A DNA stretch of 64,000 nucleotides from Norana najaformis (GCA_964023275.1 OZ029916.1:44926080-44990079); one strand, 5' to 3'; numbered from the stretch's first letter, positions 18,861 to 30,119 are shown. Notes: generated by a model from the letters alone, not told the origin. Numbers and translations are program-made.

Positions 18861-19068
18861 GTGTGTATGTGTGCGAATGTGTGTATGTGTGCGTGTGTGT
18901 ATGTGTGCGTGTGTGTATGTGTGCGAATGTGTGTATGTGTGCGTGTGTGTATGTGTGCGTGTGTGTATGTGTGCGAATGTGTGTATGTGTGCGTGTGTGT
19001 ATGTGTGCGTGTGTGTATGTGTGCGAATGTGTGTATGTGTGCGTGTGTGTATGTGTGTGTGTGCGTCG
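18861..19068 (+). repeat. GT-rich minisatellite with exact 50-bp higher-order period
   Basis: The marker GCGAATG occurs at 18873, 18923, 18973 and 19023, exactly 50 bases apart, within alternating GTGTGTAT and GTGTGCGT blocks. Alternating purine-pyrimidine sequence. Confidence 0.93.
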
Positions 19069-19378
19069 TTAGAGTGGACGCCATCTAGTGTCAGTCGGCC
19101 AATTCTATGGAGTTCCCGCTTGTATATCACTCATCAGAAGACATGCATTGATATTCTGTATGCCTATGAATCACAATTAGATTACATGGCTATAAATATC
19201 TTATGTACTTGGTCTATTCGCATATATATATACGCTTAGGCTATATATAAAATTCTAGTTCCGTGCTACAAACATATATATATATAATTCTAACAATAGT
19301 CTCAATTATATATATATATATATATATCATATGTGTTCAGATTTATACCTAATATATGACTATTAAACGTAGTTTCGT

Positions 19379-19482
19379 TCACACACACACACACCCACTT
19401 ACACACACACACAGACACACATACACATACACACACACGCAAACGCACACACACGCACACACACACAAACACGCACACACAC
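19379..19482 (+). repeat. (CA)n microsatellite
   Basis: Imperfect CACACA run with ACGC and ATAC interruptions. It is preceded by (TA)n tracts at 19275-19290 and 19306-19328. Confidence 0.93.
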
Positions 19483-19599
19483 ATGAGTACGTTTCGTTGA
19501 GTATGGTGCGTACAACAGAGGCGGTCAGCCTCAGCTTTCTTCTTCATCTTCTGGACTCAGTCATTGCGTGCGAGTGGCCAATGATGGATATGAGTCTCA

Positions 19600-20265
19600 C
19601 CGTCTTTCTTCTCCTGTAGCTAACCCGACTCGCCTGCATCCAGTTCTTCTCCTCCTTCTCCTCATCTTCCTCCAGTTCTCCCTTCTTCTCATTCACTTCT
19701 TCAGTTCTTTCTTCTCCTGCAATTCTTCGTATTCCTCCGCCAATTCTTCCTGCTCCTCTATTTCTTCCTCCTCCTCCAGTTTTCCTCTATCTAGGGTTCT
19801 TTTTCTTCCTCCTACGCCCATCCAGTCTTCCGATGGTTCCTCTTCGTAGACGGCGTCTGCTCCTCCTTCTCCTCCTTCCCCTCCTCGTATTCTTTTCTTC
19901 TCTTCCACCCCTTCTTCCCTCACTTCCTCTTCCCCTCCCATAGATCTTTTTCTTCCTCCTGTTCCTCCTTCCATCCTCCGATAGCTCCTCTTCATCGACG
20001 CTGTGTGCTTCCTTGTCTTCATCCACCGCCTCCTCTCCTCCTCCTCTTTCTCCTCCTTCTCCTCCTCCTTCTCCTTCTCCTCTTTCTCCTCCCTCTCTTC
20101 CTTCTCCTCCTCTTCCATTTCCTTCTCCTGCTTCTGCTCCTTCTGCTCCCCTCTTCCTCCTCCTTTTCCACCTCCTTTTCCTCCTCCTTCTCCTCTTCCT
20201 CTTCTTTCTCCTCCTCTTCCTCCTCCTTTTCCTTCCCACCCCTCCTCCTACTCTTCCTCGTCTTC
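19600..20265 (+). repeat. Polypyrimidine tract, about 0.65 kb
   Basis: The + strand is almost entirely C and T (CTCCTCCTTCTC-type units) with rare purines. Produces artefactual Ser/Leu/Pro or Glu/Arg/Lys frames on all strands. Confidence 0.92.
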
Positions 20266-20504
20266 CGCGTGGCCCAATCGGCCGGCCAACCGCTGAATGA
20301 TAATCCATTTATCGTGAGAAGTTAATGTGTCCGCGTCGTAAGATATTAGTCGCTATAAGCAGAAGAGACGGAGAGAGGCGTCCTTCGGAGGCGCTTCCAT
20401 AATGTGATGAGATTTCTTCCGTCGCTTCTTCAGCTGCCTCAGCTTCTGCGGTAAGTCTTCTGCTACGCTTGATCATAATCGTCCTTGTCATTGTCTGCTT
20501 CTTC

Positions 20505-20915
20505 GGCTGCTGCTGCTTCTACTTCTTCTTTCTCTTCTTTTTCTTCTACTTCTTCTTCTTCTTCTTCTTCTTCGTCTTTGCGTTCCTCTTCTTCGCGTTC
20601 TTCTTCTTCACGTTCTTCTTCTTCGCGTTTTTCTTCTTCGCGTTCTTCTTTTTCGCGTTCTTCTTCTTCGCGTTCTTCGCGTTCTTCATCATCAGCAGCA
20701 GCAGCAGTAGCATCTTCTTTTTCTTCTTAATCGAAGTCGTCTTCTTATTCTCATTTCCCTTCTCCTCCTCTTCCTACTCCTCTTGTCCTTCTCGTGTTCT
20801 CCTCCTCTTTTTCTAAAATTTTTTTTCTAAAGCACTATTAAAGAAAGCGCAGGCACCAGTTTGCTAATGAGCGCTGCGTCAAGTAAGAGGGGCTATCCAG
20901 ATATATCACGTGAAG

Positions 20916-20946
<31 letters not shown>

Positions 20947-21520
20947 CTTCTTCTTCTTCTTCTTCTTCTTCTTCTTCTTCTTGTTCTGCCTCCTCCTCCT
21001 CCTCCTGTTCTTCTTCTTTTTCTTATTTTCTTCTTCTTTTCTTCTTCTTCTTCGCGCTCTTCATCGCGTTCTTCTTCTTCTCCTCCTTCTTCTTCTTGTT
21101 CTTGTTGTTGTTGTTATTCTTCTTCTTCTTCTTCTTCTTCTTCTTTTTCTTCTTCTTCTTCTTATTCTTCTTCTTTTCTTCTTCGCGTTCTTCTTTGCGT
21201 TCTTTTCTTCTTCTCCTCCTCCTCCTCTTCCTTCTTCTTTCGTCGCTTTCTTCTTCTTCGTCTTCGCTCTCATATTCCTTCTCCTTCTCCTCTTGCTCTT
21301 TCTCTTCTCTTCATAGTCTTCGTTTACATCCTCTTCCTATTTTTATATTCCATACTCCTCATCATCACAATCTCCCGTCTACTCCTCCTCATCACTCTCC
21401 TCCTCTTCCTCTTCCTGTCCTATTCCTCCACTTCATCCTGTCCTCTTCCTTTTCTATTCCTCCTTCTCTTCCTCTGCATTATCCTCTTCTGCTCTTCCTT
21501 CCATTCGATGTTTACATTGC
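20505..21520 (+). repeat. (TTC)n-rich polypyrimidine tract, about 1 kb
   Basis: Long TTCTTC runs (perfect at 20919-20981) interspersed with CGCGTTC and CTCC blocks, including repeated CTTCGCGTTCTT units at 20580-20680. A 100-base non-pyrimidine island at 20815-20915 matches part of the ATTACG-tailed repeat family. Confidence 0.92.
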
Positions 21521-21570
21521 AGTTATTCCGGTCATAAATCTGAATCTGAGGCGCGAAGCAGTTGTGTGCG

Positions 21571-21676
21571 AAGACCTTGCTCAAGGTCCCTATGCAGTAA
21601 CCCTCTCGGGGAGGCTCGAACCCGTACGCTTCCGCGTTACAAGCAGAGCGCTCTAACCAATCGACTACTGTGGCAC
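21571..21676 (-). repeat. SINE head resembling tRNA-Thr(TGT)
   Basis: On the minus strand: A-box AGTCGATTGGTTAGAGCG, an anticodon arm TCTGC-TTGTAAC-GCGGA whose loop would carry TGT, and B-box GGGTTCGAGCCTC. The T-stem is poorly paired and no acceptor stem closes, so a SINE or decayed tRNA. The same A-box is amplified at the right end of the window. Confidence 0.65.
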
Positions 21677-21889
21677 AGTTTTAGTAAGAAAAGAACAGGC
21701 TTCGAACCGTTAACTTAGCAGCAATAGGAGAAACTCAAGCCCCATGGACAAAATGATTCAAACCGACTGACGTACGGGCACACAAAGGGACAAGTAAACA
21801 AGGGGACAAAGGGACAGACAAATAAACGGACGAACAAACGTACTGATGGAGTCACGGACAAGCGGACAAAAACGGATGGACAAAATTCC

Positions 21890-22130
21890 CGACAGATGAA
21901 CAGACGGACGGAAGGAAGGACGGAAGGACAGACGGACGGACGGACGGACAGACGGACGGACGGACGGAAGGACGGAAGGACAGACGGACGGACGAAGGGA
22001 CAGACGCAGAAGCGGACGGATGTATGGACGGACGCACATACGGACACACGTACAGACGAACGTACAGACAGCCACATAGACGGACTGACAGAAGGACTGA
22101 AGCACATAAGTACACATACATAGACACAGC
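21890..22130 (+). repeat. (GGAC)n/(ACAG)n microsatellite
   Basis: GGACGGACGGACAGAC-type tetranucleotide runs. Confidence 0.92.
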
Positions 22131-22504
22131 GCATATACAGTTAACTAAACGAAGGACAAAAACGATATACTCACGCAAATACAAAAACACAAAACTGGAT
22201 TGAGATACCCTTCCCACACACACATACAGAGGCAGACAAAGACACATACAGAGCGACGGTCAAAGGACTGAGGAAAGCGGGGGAGGAGGACAAAATATGA
22301 AACCAACCGAAGATCCAACTCTTAGAGAGATGAGCAATAAGATGAAGATTTACATGTAGAAGCGAAGCCGAGGCTCTCCCTATCTGTCGGACATCTTTCG
22401 ATGCAGTTTTTATTAGCGGGGCGATATGGCGATTGTCTTATCCGTCCGTCTGTAATTAGGACCCATTACGAACAAAAGACCAATCCGACAAATGAGAGCA
22501 ATAC

Positions 22505-23200
22505 GATCAAGAGAAACAGGAGGAGGAGGAAAAGGAGGAAGAGAGGAGGAGGAGGAGGAGAGGGAGAAGGAGAAGAAGAAGAAAGAAGAAAGGTGATGGT
22601 GGAGGAGGAGGGAAAAAGAGGGAGATGAGGACGAGGAGGAGGAGGAAGAAGGAGAGTGGTGTTGGTGGAGGAAGAAGAGAAGAAACAGGGAGAAGAGGAA
22701 GAGGAAGATGAGGACGAGGAGAATGAGGAGGGAGAATGGTGGTGGTGGTGGAGGAGGAGGGAAAAAGATGGAGACGAGGAGGAGGAGGAGGAGGAAGGAG
22801 AGTGGTGGTGGTGGAGGAAGAAGAGAAGAAACAGGGAGAAGAGGAAAAGGAAGATGAGGACGAGGAGAATGAGGAGGGAGAACGGTGGTGGTGGTGGAGG
22901 AGGAACAAGAGAAGGAAGAGGGAGAGGAGGCAGAGAAAGGTGAGGACCAGGAGTATGAGGATACAGATGAGGAGCAAGAAGAGGAGGATTAAGAAGAGGG
23001 CAGGAGTAAGAGATGTAAATGAAATAGAAAATAGTTTTTTAAAGCGTAAGAGAAATAGGAGCATCTATGAAAACCAGTGATTGAAATCAGAGAAAAAAGA
23101 AAGAGGAAGTGTAAGAGAAGGTATTAATGAAGGGGTACAAAGGAGGAGGAAGAGGAGGAGGAGGAGGAGTGGGATGAGGAAGAGAAGAATGAGGAGGAGG
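22505..23200 (+). repeat. Polypurine tract, about 0.7 kb
   Basis: The + strand is nearly all A and G (GAGGAGGAAGAAG units with GGTGGTGGT inserts). A block of about 190 bases is duplicated: AGTGGTG...GAAGAAGAGAAGAAACAGG at 22655 and again at 22800. Confidence 0.92.
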
Positions 23201-23360
23201 AAATGTATCCGTGCCGTTGCCCTAAATAATGGAATTGCGCACATTACAAATTACGTAATGCAGCTTAGGGCCTACATTATTACATTACATGTGGCTATAA
23301 TTATACAAATATTACGTATCATTGTTGTATATGGAGAAGGAGAAAAAGTAAAATGCGTAG

Positions 23361-23412
23361 TACAAGGAGAATAATCGTAATCGTAAACGTAAACTCGAGA
23401 TTTCTCCAGCCT
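23361..23412 (-). repeat. ATTACG-tailed repeat, fragment
   Basis: CGTAATCGTAAACGTAAACTCGAGATTTCT matches the tail end of the family described at 13680. Truncated after about 50 bases. Confidence 0.6.
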
Positions 23413-23537
23413 AATATGGCAGTAAAGACTTTGTAGTTCGGCATAACATCCAAATACGGTAGTTGAGTTTAGCCCTGACTACACTACAAGCGACTGTCTT
23501 CACTGTTTTGACAGTTTCTCTTTCTTTCTGTCTTGAC

Positions 23538-23612
23538 TGAGCGCCAGTGAATAATCTAGTTCCCGCGATTTAGCTTTCGTAGTGCTCTATAGAACTCTCG
23601 AATTTACGATAC
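23538..23612 (+). repeat. ATTACG-tailed repeat, opposite fragment
   Basis: TTGACTGAGCGCCAGTGAAT through GATTTAGCTTTCGTAGTGCTC to CTCGAATTTACGATACG matches the family in the opposite orientation to the fragment at 23361. Confidence 0.6.
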
Positions 23613-23649
23613 GACTGTTTTATAACTTCCGGTGGCAAGCACGATCGAA

Positions 23650-23915
23650 TATGACGTCTGGCTTTTGTGTGGCAATACAAAGCTTTGCAGACAGCGGTGA
23701 AGTTAGTTTAGAGTCGAGCGTCACCCAAAGATTCTTAAATGTTTCTGATAAAGAAATGTCACCATCCGCAATGTTTACCATGTCCAAGTCCTCCGTCCAG
23801 TTTATTGATGAGGAAGTGTCAAGTACAACGACTTCAGACCGCTTCGGATACAGGCGGAGTCTGTTTTCTGAGGAACCAGCAGTGGACTGCTTCAGCAGCC
23901 GTGTTAGATTTATAG
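23650..23915 (-). mobile_element. LINE reverse-transcriptase fragment
   Basis: Read on the minus strand it gives RLRLYPKRSEVVVLDT, then VNIADGDISLSETFKNLWVT and LDSKLT. This is the CR1/L2-type segment L-N-x-x-K-T-E-V-x-x-x-G-T ... V-x-N-L-G-V-x-x-D. The long + strand frame at the same place (23582-23926) is its shadow. Confidence 0.8.
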
Positions 23916-23959
23916 TGTCAGACTAGGAGTAGGAGGAAGAATGGACGAAAAGAGAGGAC

Positions 23960-23961
<2 letters not shown>

Positions 23962-24025
<64 letters not shown>

Positions 24026-24034
24026 CAATAATAA
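23962..24034 (+). repeat. (AAT)n microsatellite
   Basis: About 60 bases of perfect AAT repeat, then AAC variants. Confidence 0.95.
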
Positions 24035-24439
24035 CCGATCCTCTGGGTCAAAGAGCCACACCGCCTGTCGAAGGTCAGCCGGCGGGTCGAGGTCGAGGAG
24101 ACGTCGACGCTCGGGTCAGCGAAGCCCACGACGCAGGCGCTTTCGAAGCAGACGACGACGGCGATGAAGAGGAGGGAGTTGGTGGTGCTGGATGTTCGTC
24201 CGATCCACACCGGAAGTTCTTGCGCCCCATCGAAGAAACGCCCACAGAACGCTCTACACTTACGCGACCGCTAACTCAGGGTTGCTTCTTCACCACGGCG
24301 CTTAAAGACAAGATCACGCGATTCGGAGGTGCAGCTAGTCGACCTGTTTCCAGTGTGCCAACCAGGACGCCACAGCAGCTCTAGTTGCTCCAGCAACAAT
24401 AGATTTGTATCATAATTGAAGTGACACAATAGATTTGTT

Positions 24440-24475
24440 TCACAATAATAATAATAATAATAATAATAAAAATAA

Positions 24476-24506
<31 letters not shown>

Positions 24507-24640
24507 AACAACAATAATAATAATAATAATAATAATAATTACAATAACAACAAGAAGAAGACAATTTATATAGCGTCGTAGCACGGCCGAGGTCGAAGAA
24601 AAGGGCGCTGTACATGAGTTCAAAAATCAACAACAGTCTT
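24440..24640 (-). mobile_element. LINE 3' end with (ATT)n tail
   Basis: Minus strand reads GAACTCATGTACAGCGCCCT through GGCCGTGCTACGACGCTATATAAATTGTCTT and then (ATT)n. The same 3' end is seen at 11018, 11240 and 40980. Confidence 0.8.
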
Positions 24641-24754
24641 CATAGGAAGAGGAGGAGAAGGAGAAGGAAATCACGTGACGCAGTGGGATTAAAATTCAGG
24701 ACGCGGCTTTGAAGAGCTGACGTGTATACAATCAACCAATTCGTCACTCAAAAT

Positions 24755-24905
24755 GCTACAGACAGACACAGGCACACAGACAGACAGACAGATAGACAGA
24801 CAGACAGGCATACATACATACATACATACAGACAGGCATACATACATACATACATACATACAGACAGACAAACATTCAGACAGACATACATACAGACAGA
24901 CGAGG
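24755..24905 (+). repeat. (ACAG)n/(CATA)n microsatellite
   Basis: Alternating CAGA and CATA tetranucleotide blocks. Confidence 0.93.
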
Positions 24906-25149
24906 ACGGAAGAAAAGAAACCAGGAGGTGAGACACAAAACAGGAATCGGTGGCGTATTCAGGATTTCGAGTTGACTGGTGCCGCCATGTTAGGGTATGG
25001 CAAAACTTCCATACTTTCACATTTGTGGGGTCGCGTCTTTTACGGATCCCTTCGCTCCTTAAACCCTCCTAGATATTCTTCAGAGCTCCTTTTCGTCTGA
25101 ATTAATCTAGTAAGAGGCGGATCTAGCCTTTGATGTTGGGGAAAGGGCG

Positions 25150-25335
25150 AAGTGACATCCATTCCATCCTCTCTCCCTTCCTTCCTTATTCCTTCCCTTC
25201 CTCCATTCCATCCTCTCTCCCTTCCTTCCTTATTCCTTCCCTTTCTCCATTCCATCATCTACTCTCTCCCTTCCTTCCTTTATCATTCCTTCCCTCTCTC
25301 TATTTCATCCTCTCTCCCTTCCTTTTTTATTCCTA
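25150..25335 (+). repeat. CT-rich minisatellite, 48-60-bp units
   Basis: Three to four copies of a unit starting TCCATTCCATCCTCTCTCCC and continuing TTCCTTCCTTATTCC. Confidence 0.88.
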
Positions 25336-25484
25336 CTAATTACAGAATCGGCTGCAATAAACTTCGTCAATAAATCTGCTTTTTAATAAATAAATTTACA
25401 TGATTATTATCGATGTCTAAATCGAGATCGAAGACAAACAAAAGAAAGTGTTAATTAGCTGCAAACCTGTATTCTAATATGATG

Positions 25485-25600
25485 CATTCTAGTGGATAGC
25501 GAGCCGAACTGTAAACCCAGAGTTCTGTGGTTCAACCCCTCGCCAGTATAGGCGAGACATCCGAATATTTCTGTGCCACTATCGCCCCTAGCGAACGCAG
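25485..25600 (+). repeat. tRNA-derived SINE-like element
   Basis: A-box TAGTGGATAGCG and B-box GTGGTTCAACCCC about 45 bases apart, on the + strand. The anticodon stem is not well paired. Confidence 0.5.
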
Positions 25601-25760
25601 CCATATAATGTGTACATCGATCGAACACTTGCAGCGAGGTACAGGAGCTGCCAACATGATGTCAGTAGCACGTCATTTCCATGGATGTCGCTCAGTGTCA
25701 TTATTTCTGCATTTATTAAGCGCCATTATATAATGACTGAGCATCCATCAATCGATTGTG

Positions 25761-25860
25761 AGTAGGACTTACTCAAGATCCCTACACAGTAAGAGTCTCA
25801 GGCGAGGATTGAATCTGTACTCACCGTGTTACAAGTCGAGCGCTGTTACCAAGAGGGGCT
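25761..25860 (-). repeat. tRNA-Thr-like SINE head, second copy
   Basis: Minus strand carries AGCGCTCGACTTGTAACACGG and a decayed B-box, followed by TTACTGTGTAGGGATCTTG. The same arrangement occurs at 21571, so both belong to one family. Confidence 0.55.
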
Positions 25861-25862
25861 GC

Positions 25863-26007
25863 TCTGTCTGTCTGTCTGTATGTATGTATGTCAATCTGTC
25901 TGTATGTCTGTGTCTGTATGTCTGTCTGTCTGTCTCTGTCAGTCTGTCTGCCTGCCTGTCTGTCTCTGTCTCTCTCTGTCTCTGTCATTCAGTCAGTCAG
26001 TCAGTCA

Positions 26008-26038
<31 letters not shown>

Positions 26039-26075
26039 TGTCTGTCTGTCTCTCTCTCTGTCTTTCTCTCTCCAT
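25863..26075 (+). repeat. (TGTC)n and (AGTC)n microsatellite
   Basis: CTGT repeats followed by a 45-base perfect AGTC run and more TCTG. Confidence 0.95.
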
Positions 26076-26319
26076 CTAAATTATTTGAGGATAGTCGTAT
26101 ATTTAACATATACTGTAATTGTAATATTAAACTCCGCATTTCTTTAGTGCCCAAAAAGCTGTCAGCAGATCGGTTTATCCAAGATGGTCGAAACCGGAAG
26201 TGGTCGAAATTTCCTTATTGTGACGCTGACGATCATACTTACTCGCCTTCGAATAATTTCTGCCAACTACAACGAAGGTTGGTCGATGAGTCATCTGAAC
26301 TGTAATTGTATGTGTTTGT

Positions 26320-26850
26320 GTATCCGTGCTTGTCTGTTTGTGTCTGTCTGCGTGTCTGTTTGTTTGGATATCTAGTTATCGTCTGTTTCTCTTCTTGCAT
26401 GATTGAGTATCTGTTTGTCTTTCTGTGTGTACTTGTCTGTGTCTATGCATGTCTGTTTGTCTATGTGTTTATGTGCGACAGCGTATGTCCGTGTGTCTGT
26501 CTGTATGTCTGTGTTCTGCGTGTCCGTCCGTCTGTGTCTGCCTGCCTTTGTTTGTCTGTCTGTCTGTCCTGTTTGTCTGTCTGTCTGCCTGCCTCTCTGT
26601 CTGTCTGTCTGCCTGCCGTCCGTCTGTCTGTATGTCCGTCTGTCCGTCCGTCTGTGTCTGTGTGTCTGCCTGTCTGTATGTCTGTTTGTTTGTCTGTCTG
26701 TCTGTCTGTCTGCCCGCCTATGCCTGCCTGTCCCTCTGTCTATCTGTCTGTCCCTCTGTCTGTCTGTCTGCCCGCCTGCCTGTCTGTGTGTCTGTCTGTG
26801 TGTCTGTCTGTGTGTCTGTGTGTCTGTCTGTCTGTCTGTCTGGTATTATC
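26320..26850 (+). repeat. Degenerate (TGTC)n array, about 0.5 kb
   Basis: Long CTGT/CTGC tetranucleotide array. All three frames stay open and give Cys/Leu/Ser/Val-rich nonsense proteins. Confidence 0.95.
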
Positions 26851-27062
26851 TTGTATCTGGCAACGCTTCTGTTGCTCACTGTCTTTGTGTCTTTCTAATC
26901 GATCAAAATGTCCTAATCGATCCTAAGTCTCCGTAATCGATGGTTAATGTTGCAACGGTCGGCGTCTGATCTTGCTCTGCGAAAATGAAACGAAGGGGAT
27001 TTCCGTTCAATCAAACGATTGCAAAAGCGGTTAATTCCACTAATTGCGCGAATACTTGCCTT

Positions 27063-27222
27063 TGAGGTAAAGATAAGATAAACTAACAACGGCAAGGTAA
27101 ATTACGGTAAGTTAATTTAAGGTAAGAAAGGGTACATTACGACATGTGATGTAAGGAAGGAAAATAAAGGTAAGGTAGATATACATAAAGTAAGGTTAGA
27201 GAGGTAAGATAAGTAAGGCAAT
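27063..27222 (+). repeat. GGTAA-type repeat
   Basis: Loosely periodic AGGTAAG and GGTAA motifs (at least ten) leading into the (ATT)n array. Similar arrays occur at 43860-44040 (complement) and 49617-49925. Confidence 0.75.
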
Positions 27223-27227
27223 GTTTA

Positions 27228-27536
<309 letters not shown>

Positions 27537-27631
27537 ACATGTCGATTTATGGGTCGTTGCAATGTCCCACGTTTCAATCAAATGCATTAAAGGCTTAATT
27601 CGCATTAAATCGTTTTTCCTTCGTAAACCAG

Positions 27632-27907
27632 AAGTGGGAGAATTCTGCCTCACGGAACACTTCAACGCGTCATGCGACGCCGATGACGTCATCATGATGA
27701 CGTCAGCGAGTTACGGGCGCATGCGCCTTGGCCGTTGCATCCGCGGCGACTTCAACATCGGCTGCTCGAATGACGTCATCGCCCACTTTGACCAGCTCTG
27801 CTCAGGTCGAAGGTCATGCGAGGTCAGCGTCCGAAGCCTCGTCGACATGCGTCCTTGCCAGAGGGACTTCGCCTCGTACCTCGAAGCCAGCTACACATGC
27901 ATCTACG
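27632..27907 (+). CDS. SUEL-type (galactose/rhamnose-binding) lectin domain exon, orphan
   Basis: One exon of 276 bases encoding most of a SUEL/Gal-lectin module: GEFCLTEHFNASC, SASYGRMRLGRCIRGDFNIG, CSNDVIAHFDQLCSGRRSCE, then CQRDFASYLEASYTCI. Family hallmarks seen are the paired cysteines, the Y-G-R strand, C-S-G-R-x-S-C and the closing Y-L-x-x-x-Y-x-C. Acceptor AACCAG at 27630-27631 and donor GTATGA at 27908; both ends are phase 1, as in shuffled extracellular modules. Such domains occur in secreted lectins, latrophilins and EVA-1-like membrane proteins; which one applies here cannot be told. No other exon of this gene was recognised nearby. The acceptor has a weak pyrimidine tract, so the 5' edge is less certain. 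Confidence 0.85.
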
Positions 27908-27924
27908 GTATGAATATTCATTAC

Positions 27925-28035
27925 TAGTCAGTCGGTCGGTCGGTCAGTCAGTCAGTCAGTCAATCGGTCAGTCAGTCGGTCAGTCAGTCGGTCAGTAAGT
28001 CAGGCAGTCAGTCAGTCATTCAGTCAGTCAGTCAG
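27925..28035 (+). repeat. (GTCA)n/(GTCG)n microsatellite
   Basis: Starts 18 bases after the lectin exon donor. Confidence 0.93.
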
Positions 28036-28089
28036 TTGTCTGACAGATAGCCAATGTTTAGCTCCTCTGATGTAAGCAAATATTTCGGC

Positions 28090-28315
28090 TATTGTTGACT
28101 ATTGGGTTAAATAAATCTTCAATGGGAGGTGTATGGGTAAAATGTATCCTCAAAGGGAGGTGTACTATTAAAATGTGTCTTCAAAGGGAGGTAGATAGGT
28201 AAAAAGTACCTTCAAAGGAGGCACGTGGGTAAAATGTACCTTACAAGGTAGGTAGGTGAATAAAATTAACCTTCAAAAGGAGGTAAATGGGTAAATTGAA
28301 TCCTTATAAGGAGCC
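28090..28315 (+). repeat. Degenerate repeat of about 45 bp
   Basis: Four to five copies of a unit with CTTCAAAGGGAGGT and GGGTAAAATG. Confidence 0.75.
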
Positions 28316-28671
28316 TTGGACAGTGGGGAGAAGACCAACGGCAAGAATAGAGAAGAGAAGAGTATAGGATTAGTGTATCTTGAACGAAAGCTAAAGTATT
28401 AACCAGTGGAACAAAGATCTGTGGCTGTTGGGGAGAGTCGAGATGTTTATGGAAAGAGGTGTCTTCACTGGCAGATAGTGGTACTCAGTTGTACAGAGAC
28501 CTCAAGAGGGAGCGAAATGTATTGTGAAGATCTACCTCCAGCCTGAACCAATTGAAGAAGACCTATAGGCACGAACGAAATGTATGAACCAATTACATCC
28601 TAAAAGCGGTATAGCCTTCACCTTAGGGAGATACAGCCTTCCTCCTATGAATAACAACCTGTATAAATACA

Positions 28672-28860
28672 TATCGTAATCGAAATCGTAAGCTCGAGTT
28701 TCTAGAGCGCCCAACGAAAGCTAAGTCGGGGGAACCAGCTTATTCACAGGCGCTCAGTCAAAACAAAATCGACAGACGGGAAGGGTTCGGTTCCAGGTCA
28801 AGCTCCGAGTCAGGGAGGTTGACAGTCCGACGTCTATGGTGGATGGCATTTGGAACTGGA
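28672..28860 (-). repeat. ATTACG-tailed repeat, near full length
   Basis: TCGTAATCGAAATCGTAAGC, CTCGAGTTTCTAGAGCGCCC, AACGAAAGCTAAGTCG, GCTTATTCACAGGCGCTCAG and TCAAAACAAAATCGA occur in family order. Confidence 0.75.
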
Positions 28861-28929
28861 TCTGTCATTATTAAGATGACGTACCAAATGTTATGTAATG
28901 AGAGTAAATGACTGATGTTTGTCAGTCGC

Positions 28930-29142
28930 CATCATCATCATCATCATATCATCATCGTCATCATCATCATCTCACATCATCATCATCATCTCATATCATC
29001 ATCATCTCATCATCGTCATCATCATCATCTCATCATCATCATTATCATCATCATTATCATCGTCATCATATTATTATTATTATTATCATCATCATCACCA
29101 TCATCTTCTTCATCATCATCATCATCGTTATCATCACATTCT
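28930..29142 (+). repeat. (ATC)n microsatellite
   Basis: CATCAT runs with TCGT and TTAT interruptions. Confidence 0.95.
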
Positions 29143-29382
29143 GTGACGTGCCCCACTTTGGGAAGCAAACGACAAGTTTTGCGTCACAATGACCCGGTGT
29201 CCAGGATCTTTGGATTCGTCCACTTCTGGCCCAAGAGCTGAAGAACAGAAAATAAGTACCTCCCTATTTTCCGCTATGAAACTGGGGAGCTCAAATTAAA
29301 AATAATGAGAGTCTGAACAGTCATATACTTAATAATTAGTAAACAAGCTTGTTCAAACAATTTCACAATAAAACCAAAAATA

Positions 29383-29392
29383 NNNNNNNNNN
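29383..29392. other. Assembly gap of 10 N
   Basis: Ten undetermined bases at the left edge of an (ATT)n array. The true distance and array length here are unknown. Confidence 0.99.
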
Positions 29393-29780
<388 letters not shown>

Positions 29781-29908
29781 CACCACTTATATGAAACACA
29801 TAATCGGCTAAAACATTTGCGACTCAGAAAGCATCGGTTCAATTAAACAGAACATGTTTTGAGGTGAGGTCGACGTCACAGGCCATAGCAGCAGCAGCAG
29901 CAGCTTAA

Positions 29909-30010
29909 TTGTAATCGTAATCGTAGACTCGATATTCTAAAGCGCTAGTTAAAAGCTAAACGTATTCACGAGCGCTGCGTCAAGTCAGTGGGGTTGTCCA
30001 AACATGCCAA
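29909..30010 (-). repeat. ATTACG-tailed repeat, variant fragment
   Basis: GTAATCGTAATCGTAGACTCGATATTC, then AGCGCTGCGTCAAGT and GGGGTTGTCCAAACAT. The latter half matches 20870-20905. Confidence 0.6.
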
Positions 30011-30119
30011 GTCAAGAATCAAGTCCGTTTGTCAGAAGACCAGAGAGGTCGTTAAACACTGGTTAGGTAAGGCTGTCTTTGGACACCTTTAAAACATTTT
30101 CAAACTACCATATATATAA

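Noticed and set aside
19693-20308. Glu/Arg/Lys-rich frames on the minus strand
   Set aside because: Shadow of the polypyrimidine tract; no motif and open in multiple frames.
20861-21656. 248-codon Ser/Phe/Leu frame on the plus strand
   Set aside because: Translated (TTC)n repeats running into a tRNA-like SINE head.
21571-21676. Functional tRNA-Thr(TGT) gene
   Set aside because: A- and B-boxes and an anticodon loop are visible, but the T-stem mismatches and no acceptor stem closes.
26306-26936. Cys/Val/Ser-rich frames of up to 206 codons
   Set aside because: All three frames of a (TGTC)n array stay open, which is typical of a tetranucleotide repeat lacking stops.
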